From NCBI GenBank assembly GCA_902580895.1, contig CACHMJ010000004.1, forward strand, positions 1 through 64,000: DNA of 64,000 nt. The letters are read 5' to 3'. The translations under genes and the position numbers were made by a program. Source of the stretch: an uncultured Pelagibacteraceae bacterium (GTDB lineage: Bacteria; Pseudomonadota; Alphaproteobacteria; Pelagibacterales; Pelagibacteraceae). The notes under the pieces were generated by a model, which searched no databases, was not told where the DNA came from, and saw nothing but the letters and a program-made list of their open reading frames with translations. Position 1 is the first letter of the stretch, and every line of letters begins with the position of its first letter. Positions 20,948 through 30,318 of this stretch are shown here, in pieces.

Positions 20948-22075
20948 ATGAAAAAACTAAGTAAAATATTACTAGCTATTTCTTTTGTACTTTCACTAAC
21001 TACTTCAGCATTTGCAACAACAGTAACTGCAGTGTCTTGGGGTGGGGCTTATACTGAGTCTCAAAAGTTAGGTTATGGTGATCCTACTGCAAAAAAACTA
21101 GGCATTAACATTGCTTGGGTTGATTATTCAGGTGGTTTATCAGAAATCAAAGCACAAAAAGAAGCTGGAAAAATCACGTGGGATATAATCGACGTGTTTG
21201 CAATGGATACTATCACTGGATGTGATGAAGGATTATTTGTTGAATTTGATTTTGACAAAGACTTCCCGCCAGCTCCAGATGGAACTCCAGCAAGTAAAGA
21301 TTTCTTTACTGCAATGCCAAGTAAATGTGCTGTAGGAAATATTTTATATTCTTGGAACTACGCTTATAACACTGAAAACGTTAAAGGTACTCCAAAGACT
21401 ATCAAAGATTTCTTTAACACAAAGAAATTCCCTGGAAAAAGAGCTATCTACAAAAGCGCTTTAACTAATTTAGAGATCGCTTTAGCTGCAGATGGTATCA
21501 AGCCAGGTAAAGGCGGAGCAAAAATCTACAAAGCTTTAGAAACAGAAAAAGGTGTTGAAAGAGCGATGAACAAGATCAAAGAATTATGTACAGATCCACA
21601 AGGTGGATGTGTATTTTGGTCTGCAGGTGCTCAACCACCAGAACTGTTAGTATCAGGTGAAGTAGTAATGGCTACTGGTTGGAATGGTAGATTCTTCAAT
21701 GCTGAAATTGGAGAAGGTGCACCAATCAAACAAGTTTGGGATGGCCAAGGTCTTGACTACGAATATTTCGTACAAGTTAAAGGTGGACCAAACGATGCTA
21801 ATGGTATGGCTAAAAAAGCTTTAGCTATGATGACTAGTTCTGAAATGTTAGCAGGAAGTGCTAAATACATTGCATATGCTCCTTGGAGAAAATCTTCAAT
21901 TAGCATAATGGAAAAAGGTGAGCCTTGGTATAAAGATGGTAAGACTAATATGGTACCACAAATGCCAACTGCACCGGCTAACACTAAAAACTACTTCCTA
22001 GTAGATCCAATTTTCTGGGCTGATAATGGAACAGAGCTTGGTGAAAAATGGGAAGCTATGAAAGCTGGTCTATAA
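20948..22075 (+). CDS. potD: Periplasmic substrate-binding protein, PotD-type
   Basis: Signal peptide MKKLSKILLAISFVLSLTTSAFA; VTAVSWGGAYTESQK; strong RBS. Confidence 0.9.
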   Translation: MKKLSKILLAISFVLSLTTSAFATTVTAVSWGGAYTESQKLGYGDPTAKKLGINIAWVDYSGGLSEIKAQKEAGKITWDIIDVFAMDTITGCDEGLFVEFDFDKDFPPAPDGTPASKDFFTAMPSKCAVGNILYSWNYAYNTENVKGTPKTIKDFFNTKKFPGKRAIYKSALTNLEIALAADGIKPGKGGAKIYKALETEKGVERAMNKIKELCTDPQGGCVFWSAGAQPPELLVSGEVVMATGWNGRFFNAEIGEGAPIKQVWDGQGLDYEYFVQVKGGPNDANGMAKKALAMMTSSEMLAGSAKYIAYAPWRKSSISIMEKGEPWYKDGKTNMVPQMPTAPANTKNYFLVDPIFWADNGTELGEKWEAMKAGL

Positions 22076-22112
22076 TTTAAGTTTTAAAGAACTTAATTAT
22101 ATATTATAATTT

Positions 22113-22138
22113 AAGGGCGGTTATTTATAACCGCCCTT
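22113..22138 (+). terminator. Rho-independent-type terminator within the pot operon
   Basis: AAGGGCGGTTAT-TT-ATAACCGCCCTT followed by TTTAT; next ATG at 22146. Confidence 0.85.
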
Positions 22139-22145
22139 TTTATTT

Positions 22146-23399
22146 ATGAGCTCAGAAACAAAACAGATCTTAACTACAGACGGAATACCTTTAGAGGTTA
22201 GTCTAAAAAAAGCAGAAAAAAAGAATAAGATAAAAGCTTTCTTGCTTGTTGCTCCTTTATTATTTTTCTTAATTATCACCTATGTCTTTCCAATTGGAGA
22301 CATGTTGTTTAGAAGTGTTGATGATAAGATGGTAACTCAAATGCTTCCCAAGACTTTTAAAGCAATGGAAAATTGGGATGGACAAGAGTTACCCGAGGAA
22401 GAAGTTTTCGCAGCTTTTCATGAGGACTTTATAAAACTAGTTGAAGATAAACGAGAAGGTAAACTATCTACTCAATTAAATTACACAAAGAACGGCTTTA
22501 AAAGTATTATTAAAAAATTAAGAAGAGCATCTAAAAAATTCGAAGAGGGAAATTATAAAGAACAAATAATGTCAGTACATAAAAGATGGGCTGATGTTGA
22601 GTACTGGAGAGCAATTCAAAGAAGAGCTCCTGAATTTACAGCTCAAAAATATCTAAAAGGAATGGATATGTATGTAAATGAGGAAGGGAAAATAGTAAGC
22701 GTTGAAGAAGATAGGAGAATTCACAGAGTATTATGGTTAAGAACTCTGGAGATTGCATTCTTTGTGACGGTCTTTTGTTTTTTGATGGCTTATCCAATAG
22801 CTCATTTGTTAGCTACTCTGCCAATGAAATATAGTAATTTATTAATGATCTGCGTACTGTTGCCGTTCTGGACTTCATTACTTGTAAGAACTGCTAGCTG
22901 GATGATTTTGTTGCAACAACAAGGTATCGTAAATGATTTCTTTGTTGGAATAGGATTGGTAGCTGACGATAATAGACCTGAGATGATGTATAACAAGACA
23001 GGAAGTTATGTAGCGATGACACAAATCTTGCTACCATTCATGGTGCTACCGCTATACAGTGTAATGAAAACTATCTCACCAAGCTTAATGAGAGCCGGAA
23101 AATCACTAGGTGGAACACCATTTGTAGCATTTTGGAAAGTTTATTTTCCACTAACAATCCCCGGAATAGGCGCAGGTTGCTTATTAGTATTCATTTTAGC
23201 GATTGGTTATTACATTACACCAGCCTTAGTTGGTGGTGCATCCGGAACTTTAATTAGTAACCAGATCGCCTTTCATATGAAAAGTACTCTAGACTGGAGT
23301 TTTGCATCTGCAATGGGATTAATGTTGTTAAGTGGAGTGCTGGTGATTTATTGGCTTTATAACAAAATAGTTGGAATTGATAATATTAAATTAGGATAA
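22146..23399 (+). CDS. potB: ABC transporter permease, PotB-type, with a large insert between TM1 and TM2
   Basis: C-terminal permease EAA-like loop SLMRAGKSLGGTPFVAFWKVYFPLTIPGI; ~150 aa hydrophilic segment after TM1. Confidence 0.88.
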   Translation: MSSETKQILTTDGIPLEVSLKKAEKKNKIKAFLLVAPLLFFLIITYVFPIGDMLFRSVDDKMVTQMLPKTFKAMENWDGQELPEEEVFAAFHEDFIKLVEDKREGKLSTQLNYTKNGFKSIIKKLRRASKKFEEGNYKEQIMSVHKRWADVEYWRAIQRRAPEFTAQKYLKGMDMYVNEEGKIVSVEEDRRIHRVLWLRTLEIAFFVTVFCFLMAYPIAHLLATLPMKYSNLLMICVLLPFWTSLLVRTASWMILLQQQGIVNDFFVGIGLVADDNRPEMMYNKTGSYVAMTQILLPFMVLPLYSVMKTISPSLMRAGKSLGGTPFVAFWKVYFPLTIPGIGAGCLLVFILAIGYYITPALVGGASGTLISNQIAFHMKSTLDWSFASAMGLMLLSGVLVIYWLYNKIVGIDNIKLG

Positions 23400-23404
23400 T
23401 TAGA

Positions 23405-24259
23405 ATGGCATTACCAAAATATACTGAACCACATTATAGAATTTGGCATTATATTTACCTAACAATTTGTGCCGCTGTTTTCTTTTTCCTAATTGCCCCT
23501 TTATTTGTAATCTTCCCATTATCTTTTAACGCAGAAGAATTTTTAAGTTTCTCTGATGGGATGAAAAGGCTTGATCCAGATGCTTTTTCTTTGAGATGGT
23601 ATAAAGATATGATTTACGGAACTAAAAATCCTTGGGGATTAGCTGCTAAGAATAGTTTTATTATCGCAATTTTTGCAACAATAGGTTCAGTAATACTAGG
23701 AACAGTTGCTGCCTTAGGTTTAAGTAGTAGGCACATGCCTTACAAAGGTTTGATAATGGCTGTTTTAATTTCTCCTATGATCGTGCCTTTAATTATTTCA
23801 GGTGTTGCAATATTTTTTTTCATGGCAAAGGCTGGTTTGGCAGCAACCCATACAGGTATTGTTCTTGCTCATATTATTTTAGGAACACCATTTGTTGTTA
23901 TCACAGTTACTGCTACACTCTCAGGATTTGACCATAGTGTAACAAGAGCTGCTGCAAGTTTAGGTAGCGATCCAGTAAATACTTTTATGAAAATTACGTT
24001 GCCACTAATTTTACCTGGGGTTATTTCAGGTGGATTATTTGCTTTTGTGACTTCCTTTGACGAAGTTGTTGTTGTTTTATTTTTAGCAGGATTAGAAAAT
24101 ACAACTATTCCTATTCAAATGTGGACGGGTTTAAGAGAACAATTAAGTCCAACAATTCTAGCAGTTGCGACTTGTTTAATTATACTATCAACATTAATAT
24201 TAGTAACCGCTGAGCTTTTAAGAAGACGATCTGAGAGGCTTAGAGGTATTAATCGATAG
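23405..24259 (+). CDS. potC: ABC transporter permease, PotC-type
   Basis: DHSVTRAAASLGSDPVNTFMKITLPLILPGVISG; 6 TM segments. Confidence 0.9.
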   Translation: MALPKYTEPHYRIWHYIYLTICAAVFFFLIAPLFVIFPLSFNAEEFLSFSDGMKRLDPDAFSLRWYKDMIYGTKNPWGLAAKNSFIIAIFATIGSVILGTVAALGLSSRHMPYKGLIMAVLISPMIVPLIISGVAIFFFMAKAGLAATHTGIVLAHIILGTPFVVITVTATLSGFDHSVTRAAASLGSDPVNTFMKITLPLILPGVISGGLFAFVTSFDEVVVVLFLAGLENTTIPIQMWTGLREQLSPTILAVATCLIILSTLILVTAELLRRRSERLRGINR

Positions 24260-24271
24260 TAAAAAAATCAA

Positions 24272-26494
24272 ATGAAAATTAAGAATGTAGTAGTTATTGG
24301 ATCAGGTACAATGGGAAGTGGTATAGCTGCACATCTCTGCAATGCTAATATCCCTGTCACACTTTTAGATTTAAAAACTGAAATAAGTCAAAATGCTAGA
24401 GAACGAATACATAAATCAAGACCGCCTTTATTAATTGATAAAACCAAAATTGATAATATTAAGGTTGGAAATATATCTGATGATTTTGATGTGGTTAAAA
24501 ATGCTGATTGGATTGTCGAGGCAGTGGTTGAGAGGATTGATATTAAACATCAAATTTATGATAAAATTTTTGAAAGCAGGAAAGATGGAGCAATAGTTTC
24601 CTCAAATACTTCCTCAATCCCAATCAAAGTTTTATCTCAAAACTTAAATAAAGATCAAAAAAAAGATTTTTGCATCACTCATTTTTTTAATCCTGTTAGA
24701 TACATGGGTCTTTTAGAAATAGTTAAGAATGAAGACAATGATTTAAATAAAATCAATCAATTAAAAGAATTTTGTGAAGTTGAGTTAGGTAAAGGAGCAA
24801 TTGTTTGCAATGATACCCCTGGTTTTTTAGGAAATAGGGTAGGTGTGTATGCAATGCAAATTGCAATGACTGAAGCATTTAAGATGAAACTTTCTATAGA
24901 GGAAGCAGATGCAATTTTTGGAAGACCTATGGGTATACCTAAAACAGGAGTTTTTGGATTATACGATTTGATTGGAATAGATTTAATGGCAGATGTTTTA
25001 AAAAGTTTTATCAAAGAACTTCCAAAATCTGATGAGTTCCATGAGGTTGCTAAAGAAATTCCTTTAGTAAAAAAATTGATTGAAACTGGATATACGGGAA
25101 GAAAAGGCAAAGGTGGCTTCTACAGAATGAAGAAGACCGATAGTGGAAAAATCATGGAAGCAATTAATCTTGAAACTGGCGAGTATTCAACAAGTCAAAA
25201 AATAGATATTAAGTCCGATAAAGTAGATTTAAAGGCTCTAATTAACAGAAAAGATAAGTATGGAGACTATGCTTGGTCAGTACTATCCAAGATAATAAAG
25301 TATGCTTCTTCACTAGTTCCGGGGATTACCAAAGAATTTAATGACATAGACGAGGCAATGAGACTTGGATTTAACTGGGCGAAAGGACCTTTTGAGATGT
25401 TAGAAGAAATTGGTGTAAAAAATTTCTTCGATAAAGTTGATGAATATAAAGGTAATAATTTTTTAGAAAATTTGTCGAATTCTAAAGATGAAAATTTTTA
25501 TGGTGAAAGGCAAAAGTACACATCGATTGAAACTTTAGGGAAGATTAAGAAAACTGCCTCAAGTGTTGATGGTAACAGTTCAGCTTCAATTTATAGATTT
25601 AATGATTTTAATATTGTTGAGTTTACGACTAAAGCTAATGCGCTTGATTATGACTCAATGGATGCTCTTAAGAAAGCAACTGATAAACCTTTAATAATAA
25701 TTAATGAAAGTATGCAATTTTCTGCTGGCGTTAACCTGACCTATACTATGGAATTTGCAAATAAAAATGATTTTAAATCGATAGAAAAATTTATCAAATA
25801 TTTTCAAGAAACTTGCAAACATCTTAAGTACTCTAAATACCCAGTTATATCTGCTCCGTCAGGTCTAACTTTAGGAGGAGGTTTTGAAGTTTTAGTACAA
25901 AGTAATTTCGTAGCCTCACATACAAATATTGTAATCGGATTGGTAGAAACTATTGTTGGATTAATTCCAGCTGGAGGTGGATGTAAAGAAATGCTGGCTA
26001 GATGGTTAAATACTGAAGAAGCTAAGAAAGATCCAAAATATGCACCCTTAAAAGTATTTGATATAATAGGCTATGGTAGAACAGCTACGTCTCCAGTTGA
26101 GGCAGAACCTTTGAAATACTTATTACCTGAAAATAAAAGAATTATGAATAGAAATAGTTTGCTTGAAGTATCGAAAAAAATCTTGAATGAAAACAAGAAC
26201 TTTAAAGCACCAAATGAGCTTACATTTAATTTACCTGGTAAAGCAGTTATTGATGATATGAACAAAATTTTAGAAAAACTTTACAATGATAAAGTTATAT
26301 TGGATCATGGTTTGACCGTGGCAAAAGAATTAGCTCACGTTTTAAGTGGTGGTGAAACTACCAAAGATAAATCTCTTACAGAAGATGATTTGTTTAAATT
26401 GGAACTTGATGCTTTTATGAGATTAATCGAAACTAAACAAACTCAAGACAGAATCAAACATACTCTTGCTACTGGTAAACCTTTGGTTAATTAA
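24272..26494 (+). CDS. Bifunctional 3-hydroxyacyl-CoA dehydrogenase / enoyl-CoA hydratase-like protein
   Basis: N-terminal Rossmann VVIGSGTMGSGIAAHLC, THFFNPVRYMGLLEIV; C-terminal crotonase-like SAPSGLTLGGGFEVLVQS...GLIPAGGG. Confidence 0.88.
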   Translation: MKIKNVVVIGSGTMGSGIAAHLCNANIPVTLLDLKTEISQNARERIHKSRPPLLIDKTKIDNIKVGNISDDFDVVKNADWIVEAVVERIDIKHQIYDKIFESRKDGAIVSSNTSSIPIKVLSQNLNKDQKKDFCITHFFNPVRYMGLLEIVKNEDNDLNKINQLKEFCEVELGKGAIVCNDTPGFLGNRVGVYAMQIAMTEAFKMKLSIEEADAIFGRPMGIPKTGVFGLYDLIGIDLMADVLKSFIKELPKSDEFHEVAKEIPLVKKLIETGYTGRKGKGGFYRMKKTDSGKIMEAINLETGEYSTSQKIDIKSDKVDLKALINRKDKYGDYAWSVLSKIIKYASSLVPGITKEFNDIDEAMRLGFNWAKGPFEMLEEIGVKNFFDKVDEYKGNNFLENLSNSKDENFYGERQKYTSIETLGKIKKTASSVDGNSSASIYRFNDFNIVEFTTKANALDYDSMDALKKATDKPLIIINESMQFSAGVNLTYTMEFANKNDFKSIEKFIKYFQETCKHLKYSKYPVISAPSGLTLGGGFEVLVQSNFVASHTNIVIGLVETIVGLIPAGGGCKEMLARWLNTEEAKKDPKYAPLKVFDIIGYGRTATSPVEAEPLKYLLPENKRIMNRNSLLEVSKKILNENKNFKAPNELTFNLPGKAVIDDMNKILEKLYNDKVILDHGLTVAKELAHVLSGGETTKDKSLTEDDLFKLELDAFMRLIETKQTQDRIKHTLATGKPLVN

Positions 26495-27131
26495 ATAATC
26501 TAAGAGTATTTATAAAGTCAGGCCTTAAAACATATTCAGATTTATTTAAATGTTTAATTTTTTCTAAAGCTTCTAAGCCAAATATTACTTTTCCGATGGG
26601 TGTGTATTCTCCTTCATACAAAGGTTCATCCTGAAGAATTATAAAAAATTGACTGTCCTCAGTATCATATTTTAAAGATCGAGCTAATCCTACACTTCCT
26701 TTGGTATAGTTAAAATCCTTATCAACTTCAGATTTGATTGTACCTAAACCAGATTTTCCACTTCCAATTTTTCCATAATCAATGTTTCCTTTTTTTCCAA
26801 ATTCTACATCACCAGCTTGTACAAGTTTATCTTTAATGACCCTATGAAATGCTACATCATCATAGGCATTAGATTTAATCAATGTTTTAAATCTCTCTAC
26901 TCCATTTGGAGATATTTCTGGATATAATTCTATAATTACATTTCCACACTCAACGTTTAGAATTGCTATGTTATTTGGATTTTCAAAGTTAATTTTATTT
27001 GGGTCGTAATTCTTAACAAACAAACATTTATCTTTAAGCAAAACAAAAGAGGTAATTGAAAATAAACCTAAAATTACAACAAATATAAATATTATTTTTT
27101 CAGATTTTGATGCTTTTATCTTTTCAATCAT
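26487..27131 (-). CDS. Cyclophilin-type peptidyl-prolyl cis-trans isomerase, membrane-anchored
   Basis: VERFKTLIKSNAYDDVAFHRVIKDKLVQAGD, SQFFIILQDEPLYEGEYTPIGKVIFGLEAL. Confidence 0.88.
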   Translation of the reverse strand: MIEKIKASKSEKIIFIFVVILGLFSITSFVLLKDKCLFVKNYDPNKINFENPNNIAILNVECGNVIIELYPEISPNGVERFKTLIKSNAYDDVAFHRVIKDKLVQAGDVEFGKKGNIDYGKIGSGKSGLGTIKSEVDKDFNYTKGSVGLARSLKYDTEDSQFFIILQDEPLYEGEYTPIGKVIFGLEALEKIKHLNKSEYVLRPDFINTLRLFN

Positions 27132-27850
27132 AAAATAAAATTTTCATCAATTTTTAAAAGTCCTTTTTTGATGAATTCAATCTTTTTTTGAAGAATAGGA
27201 TCAATCGTTTCAGGTAAATTTCCATACATTAAATGAGAAAATACTTCAGCCATATCCTCAGATGCGGTAGATTGTGAGTATTCAGTAATAAAACCAGTTG
27301 TTACAGAATATGTTTCTAATCCTATTTTTTTAGTGCATGTGGAACATTCTGCATAATTAAACTCTTTAGGATTAAAACTAGACCAAATTTGCTCATCAAA
27401 TATATCTTTGAAACTATCATTTATTATGTGGAACACTTCGTGATGTAACACTCTTTCAAAATACCTGTCGTTAAATTTTATATCTACAATTAAAGTTTTC
27501 ATTACATTATCAGGTATCCCAGCAGTATTGATGCCTGAGATCGATAAATCTTCACACATAACAATGTATTTTAAATTTATTTTTTTTAAAAAGTTCAGAG
27601 AATATCTATTAAGATTTTTTTCAATAACCTTATATTTTCTATCTAGGTCTTGTTTTGATGATTTGAAACAATTGATATTATTATCAATACCTATTGTAAA
27701 TGCTTGTTTAGCATTTAAGTATCTTAATTTGTTTTCAGTTTTAAGATTATAAATCTCCAGGTTCGGAATTTTTATTAATTCGTAAATTGTATCTGCTTGA
27801 GTTGGATAAATTAAAAATAAATACAATAAAATGAGCTTTAATAATTTCAT
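27128..27850 (-). CDS. Secreted putative zinc metallopeptidase (HExxH)
   Basis: Signal peptide; VLHHEVFHIINDSFKD; STASEDMAEVFSHL (possible third ligand region). Confidence 0.6.
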   Translation of the reverse strand: MKLLKLILLYLFLIYPTQADTIYELIKIPNLEIYNLKTENKLRYLNAKQAFTIGIDNNINCFKSSKQDLDRKYKVIEKNLNRYSLNFLKKINLKYIVMCEDLSISGINTAGIPDNVMKTLIVDIKFNDRYFERVLHHEVFHIINDSFKDIFDEQIWSSFNPKEFNYAECSTCTKKIGLETYSVTTGFITEYSQSTASEDMAEVFSHLMYGNLPETIDPILQKKIEFIKKGLLKIDENFIL

Positions 27851-27904
27851 AATTAGTATTATTGAAGATATTCCAATTTGTTAGAATGTGATAGAGTTTT
27901 TGTG

Positions 27905-28864
27905 ATGAAAAAAAAAAGAACCAAAGAACCCATTCAACCAGTAAGTGGTACAAAGGTTCCAAGATTTGCCGGCCCATCAACTTTTGCTAGACTACCAGAA
28001 TTAAGAGATGTTGAGTACTGCGATGTTGCAATAGTCGGGATACCATTTGATGCAGGCACAAGTTATAGACCTGGAGCAAGATTTGGTCCTCAAAGCATTA
28101 GACAAGCTTCAAGACATTTAAGAACAAATTATCATCCAAATTATGATGTTGAGCCCTTTAAAGTTCAACAAGTTGCTGATGCAGGTGATATTACTTGTAA
28201 TCCATTTAATATAGATGAAGCAATTAAGCAAATTGAGGAAGGAGCCTTGGATCTTCTTAAAAAAACTGGTGGTATAATTAGTTTAGGAGGAGATCATACA
28301 ATTGCGTTTCCTCTATTAAAAGCAGTAAATAAAATTAACAATGGTCCTGTTGCTTTAGTACATTTTGATGCTCATCTTGATACTTGGGACACTTATTTTG
28401 GTGCGCCTTATACACATGGAACACCTTTTAGAAGAGCACGTGAAGAAAATTTATTCATGGATGATGCTTCAATGCATGTTGGTATTAGAGGTCCATTGTA
28501 TAGCAGAGAAGATCTTAAAAACGATGAAAGTTTTGGATTTAAGATAATTCATTGTGATGAGTTTCAAACTGAAGGCACTGATAAAATTGCTGAAAGAATA
28601 AAAAAAAGAGTAGGAGATAATCCATTGTATTTATCAATTGATATTGATGTTTTAGATCCTGCTTTTGCACCTGGCACTGGTACACCAGAAATAGCTGGAA
28701 TGACCACTAGAGAAATGGTTAATGTTATTAGAGGCTTGTCTGGTATGAATTTAATCTCTGCAGATGTTGTTGAGGTATCACCTGCTTATGATCATGCTGA
28801 GGTAACATCACTTGCAGCTGCTACTATAGTTTATGAGTTAACAAATCTATTTGCAAAAAAGTAA
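27905..28864 (+). CDS. speB: Agmatinase/ureohydrolase family protein (start refined to ATG at 27905)
   Basis: SLGGDHTIAFPLL, VHFDAHLDTWD, SIDIDVLDPAFAPGTGTPE. Confidence 0.88.
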   Translation: MKKKRTKEPIQPVSGTKVPRFAGPSTFARLPELRDVEYCDVAIVGIPFDAGTSYRPGARFGPQSIRQASRHLRTNYHPNYDVEPFKVQQVADAGDITCNPFNIDEAIKQIEEGALDLLKKTGGIISLGGDHTIAFPLLKAVNKINNGPVALVHFDAHLDTWDTYFGAPYTHGTPFRRAREENLFMDDASMHVGIRGPLYSREDLKNDESFGFKIIHCDEFQTEGTDKIAERIKKRVGDNPLYLSIDIDVLDPAFAPGTGTPEIAGMTTREMVNVIRGLSGMNLISADVVEVSPAYDHAEVTSLAAATIVYELTNLFAKK

Positions 28865-28884
28865 AGAAAGGTTAGGAATCTTCA

Positions 28885-30318
28885 ATGGAAAATAAAAAAA
28901 ATTTTTATATCAACGGCAAATGGGTAACACCAAAAAGCAAAGAAGAAATCAAGGTAATTGATCCTGCAACCGAAGAAAATTGTGCAGTTATAACACTAGG
29001 CAACAAAGATGATGTAAACGATGCTGTGAATGCTGCCAAAAAAGCTTACAATTCGTGGGCGTTTTCATCAAAAGAGGAGAGAATAAAATTATTAGAAAAA
29101 CTTTACGAAAATTATAAGAAAAGATGGGCTGACATCGCAAATGCAATTACGATAGAGATGGGAGCACCAAAAGATTTTGCAACAAAACTTCAAGCTGGCA
29201 CAGGTGCTGCTCATTTAAAATCATTTATAAGATATTTAAAAAATTTTGAATTTGAAAAACCATTAGGAGAACATGCGCCTAACCAAAGACTTATTTATGA
29301 ACCAAAAGGCGTATGTGCATTAATCACACCGTGGAATTGGCCAATGAATCAAGTTTGTTTAAAAGTAATGCCTGCAATAGCGTCTGGCTGCACTATGGTT
29401 TTAAAACCATCTGAACTAGCTCCGTTATCTTCAATGATATTAGCTGAGCTTATTGATGAGACTAAAATTCCAGCAGGTGTGTTTAATTTAGTTAATGGTG
29501 ATGGAGCTACAACTGGCGATGCATTAACAAGTCATCCTGACGTTAATATGATTTCATTTACTGGATCAACTAGAGCAGGAGCATTAATTTCTCAAAATGC
29601 TGCGAAAGATTTTAAAAGAGTAAGTTTAGAACTTGGTGGCAAAGGTGCAAATATAATATTTAAAGATGCTGATCCAGATGCAATAGAAAGAGGTGCTTTG
29701 AGATGTTTTAGAAACTCAGGCCAGTCATGTAATGCACCCACAAGAATGCTAGTTGAAAAATCAATGTATAATGATGCTGTTGAAAGATTAAAGAAGTATA
29801 CAGAAAATTTCGAGGTTGGTGATCCAAAAAAAGAGGGAGAGCATATAGGCCCGGTTATTTCTGAAACTCAATACAACAAGATACAAACTTTAATTAAGAA
29901 GGGTATTGATGAGGGGGCTAAATTAGTAGCTGGAGGCCCAGGCAAACCAGATGGATTAGAAAAAGGTTATTTTGTGAAGCCTACTGTATTTGCCGATGTT
30001 AATAACAAAATGGAAATAGCAAGAACAGAAATATTTGGCCCGGTTTTGTCTGTAATGCCTTTTGAAACGGAGGAAGAAGCTATTGAAATTGCAAACGATA
30101 CTCCCTACGGATTAACAAACTACATTCAAACCAAAGATAAAGAAAAAGTAAAGAGAGTTGCTAGAAAACTTAGATCGGGAATGGTTGATGTTAATGGTGC
30201 TGGTATTGCTGTTGATGCGCCTTTTGGTGGATTTAAGCATTCAGGGATTGGTAGAGAAGCTGGTGAACATGGTCTAGAAGAGTTTCTAGAGGTTAAATCT
30301 GTAGGTGGGTGGAGTTAA
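28885..30318 (+). CDS. NAD(P)-dependent aldehyde dehydrogenase
   Basis: SLELGGKGANIIF, FRNSGQSCNAPTR, TPWNWPMNQV, EIFGPVLSVMPF. Confidence 0.95.
   Translation: MENKKNFYINGKWVTPKSKEEIKVIDPATEENCAVITLGNKDDVNDAVNAAKKAYNSWAFSSKEERIKLLEKLYENYKKRWADIANAITIEMGAPKDFATKLQAGTGAAHLKSFIRYLKNFEFEKPLGEHAPNQRLIYEPKGVCALITPWNWPMNQVCLKVMPAIASGCTMVLKPSELAPLSSMILAELIDETKIPAGVFNLVNGDGATTGDALTSHPDVNMISFTGSTRAGALISQNAAKDFKRVSLELGGKGANIIFKDADPDAIERGALRCFRNSGQSCNAPTRMLVEKSMYNDAVERLKKYTENFEVGDPKKEGEHIGPVISETQYNKIQTLIKKGIDEGAKLVAGGPGKPDGLEKGYFVKPTVFADVNNKMEIARTEIFGPVLSVMPFETEEEAIEIANDTPYGLTNYIQTKDKEKVKRVARKLRSGMVDVNGAGIAVDAPFGGFKHSGIGREAGEHGLEEFLEVKSVGGWS

Noticed and set aside
27747-27980. 77-aa minus-strand ORF across the speB/metallopeptidase divergent gap
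   Set aside because: Overlaps both genes out of frame; low-complexity; gap is better explained as divergent promoter
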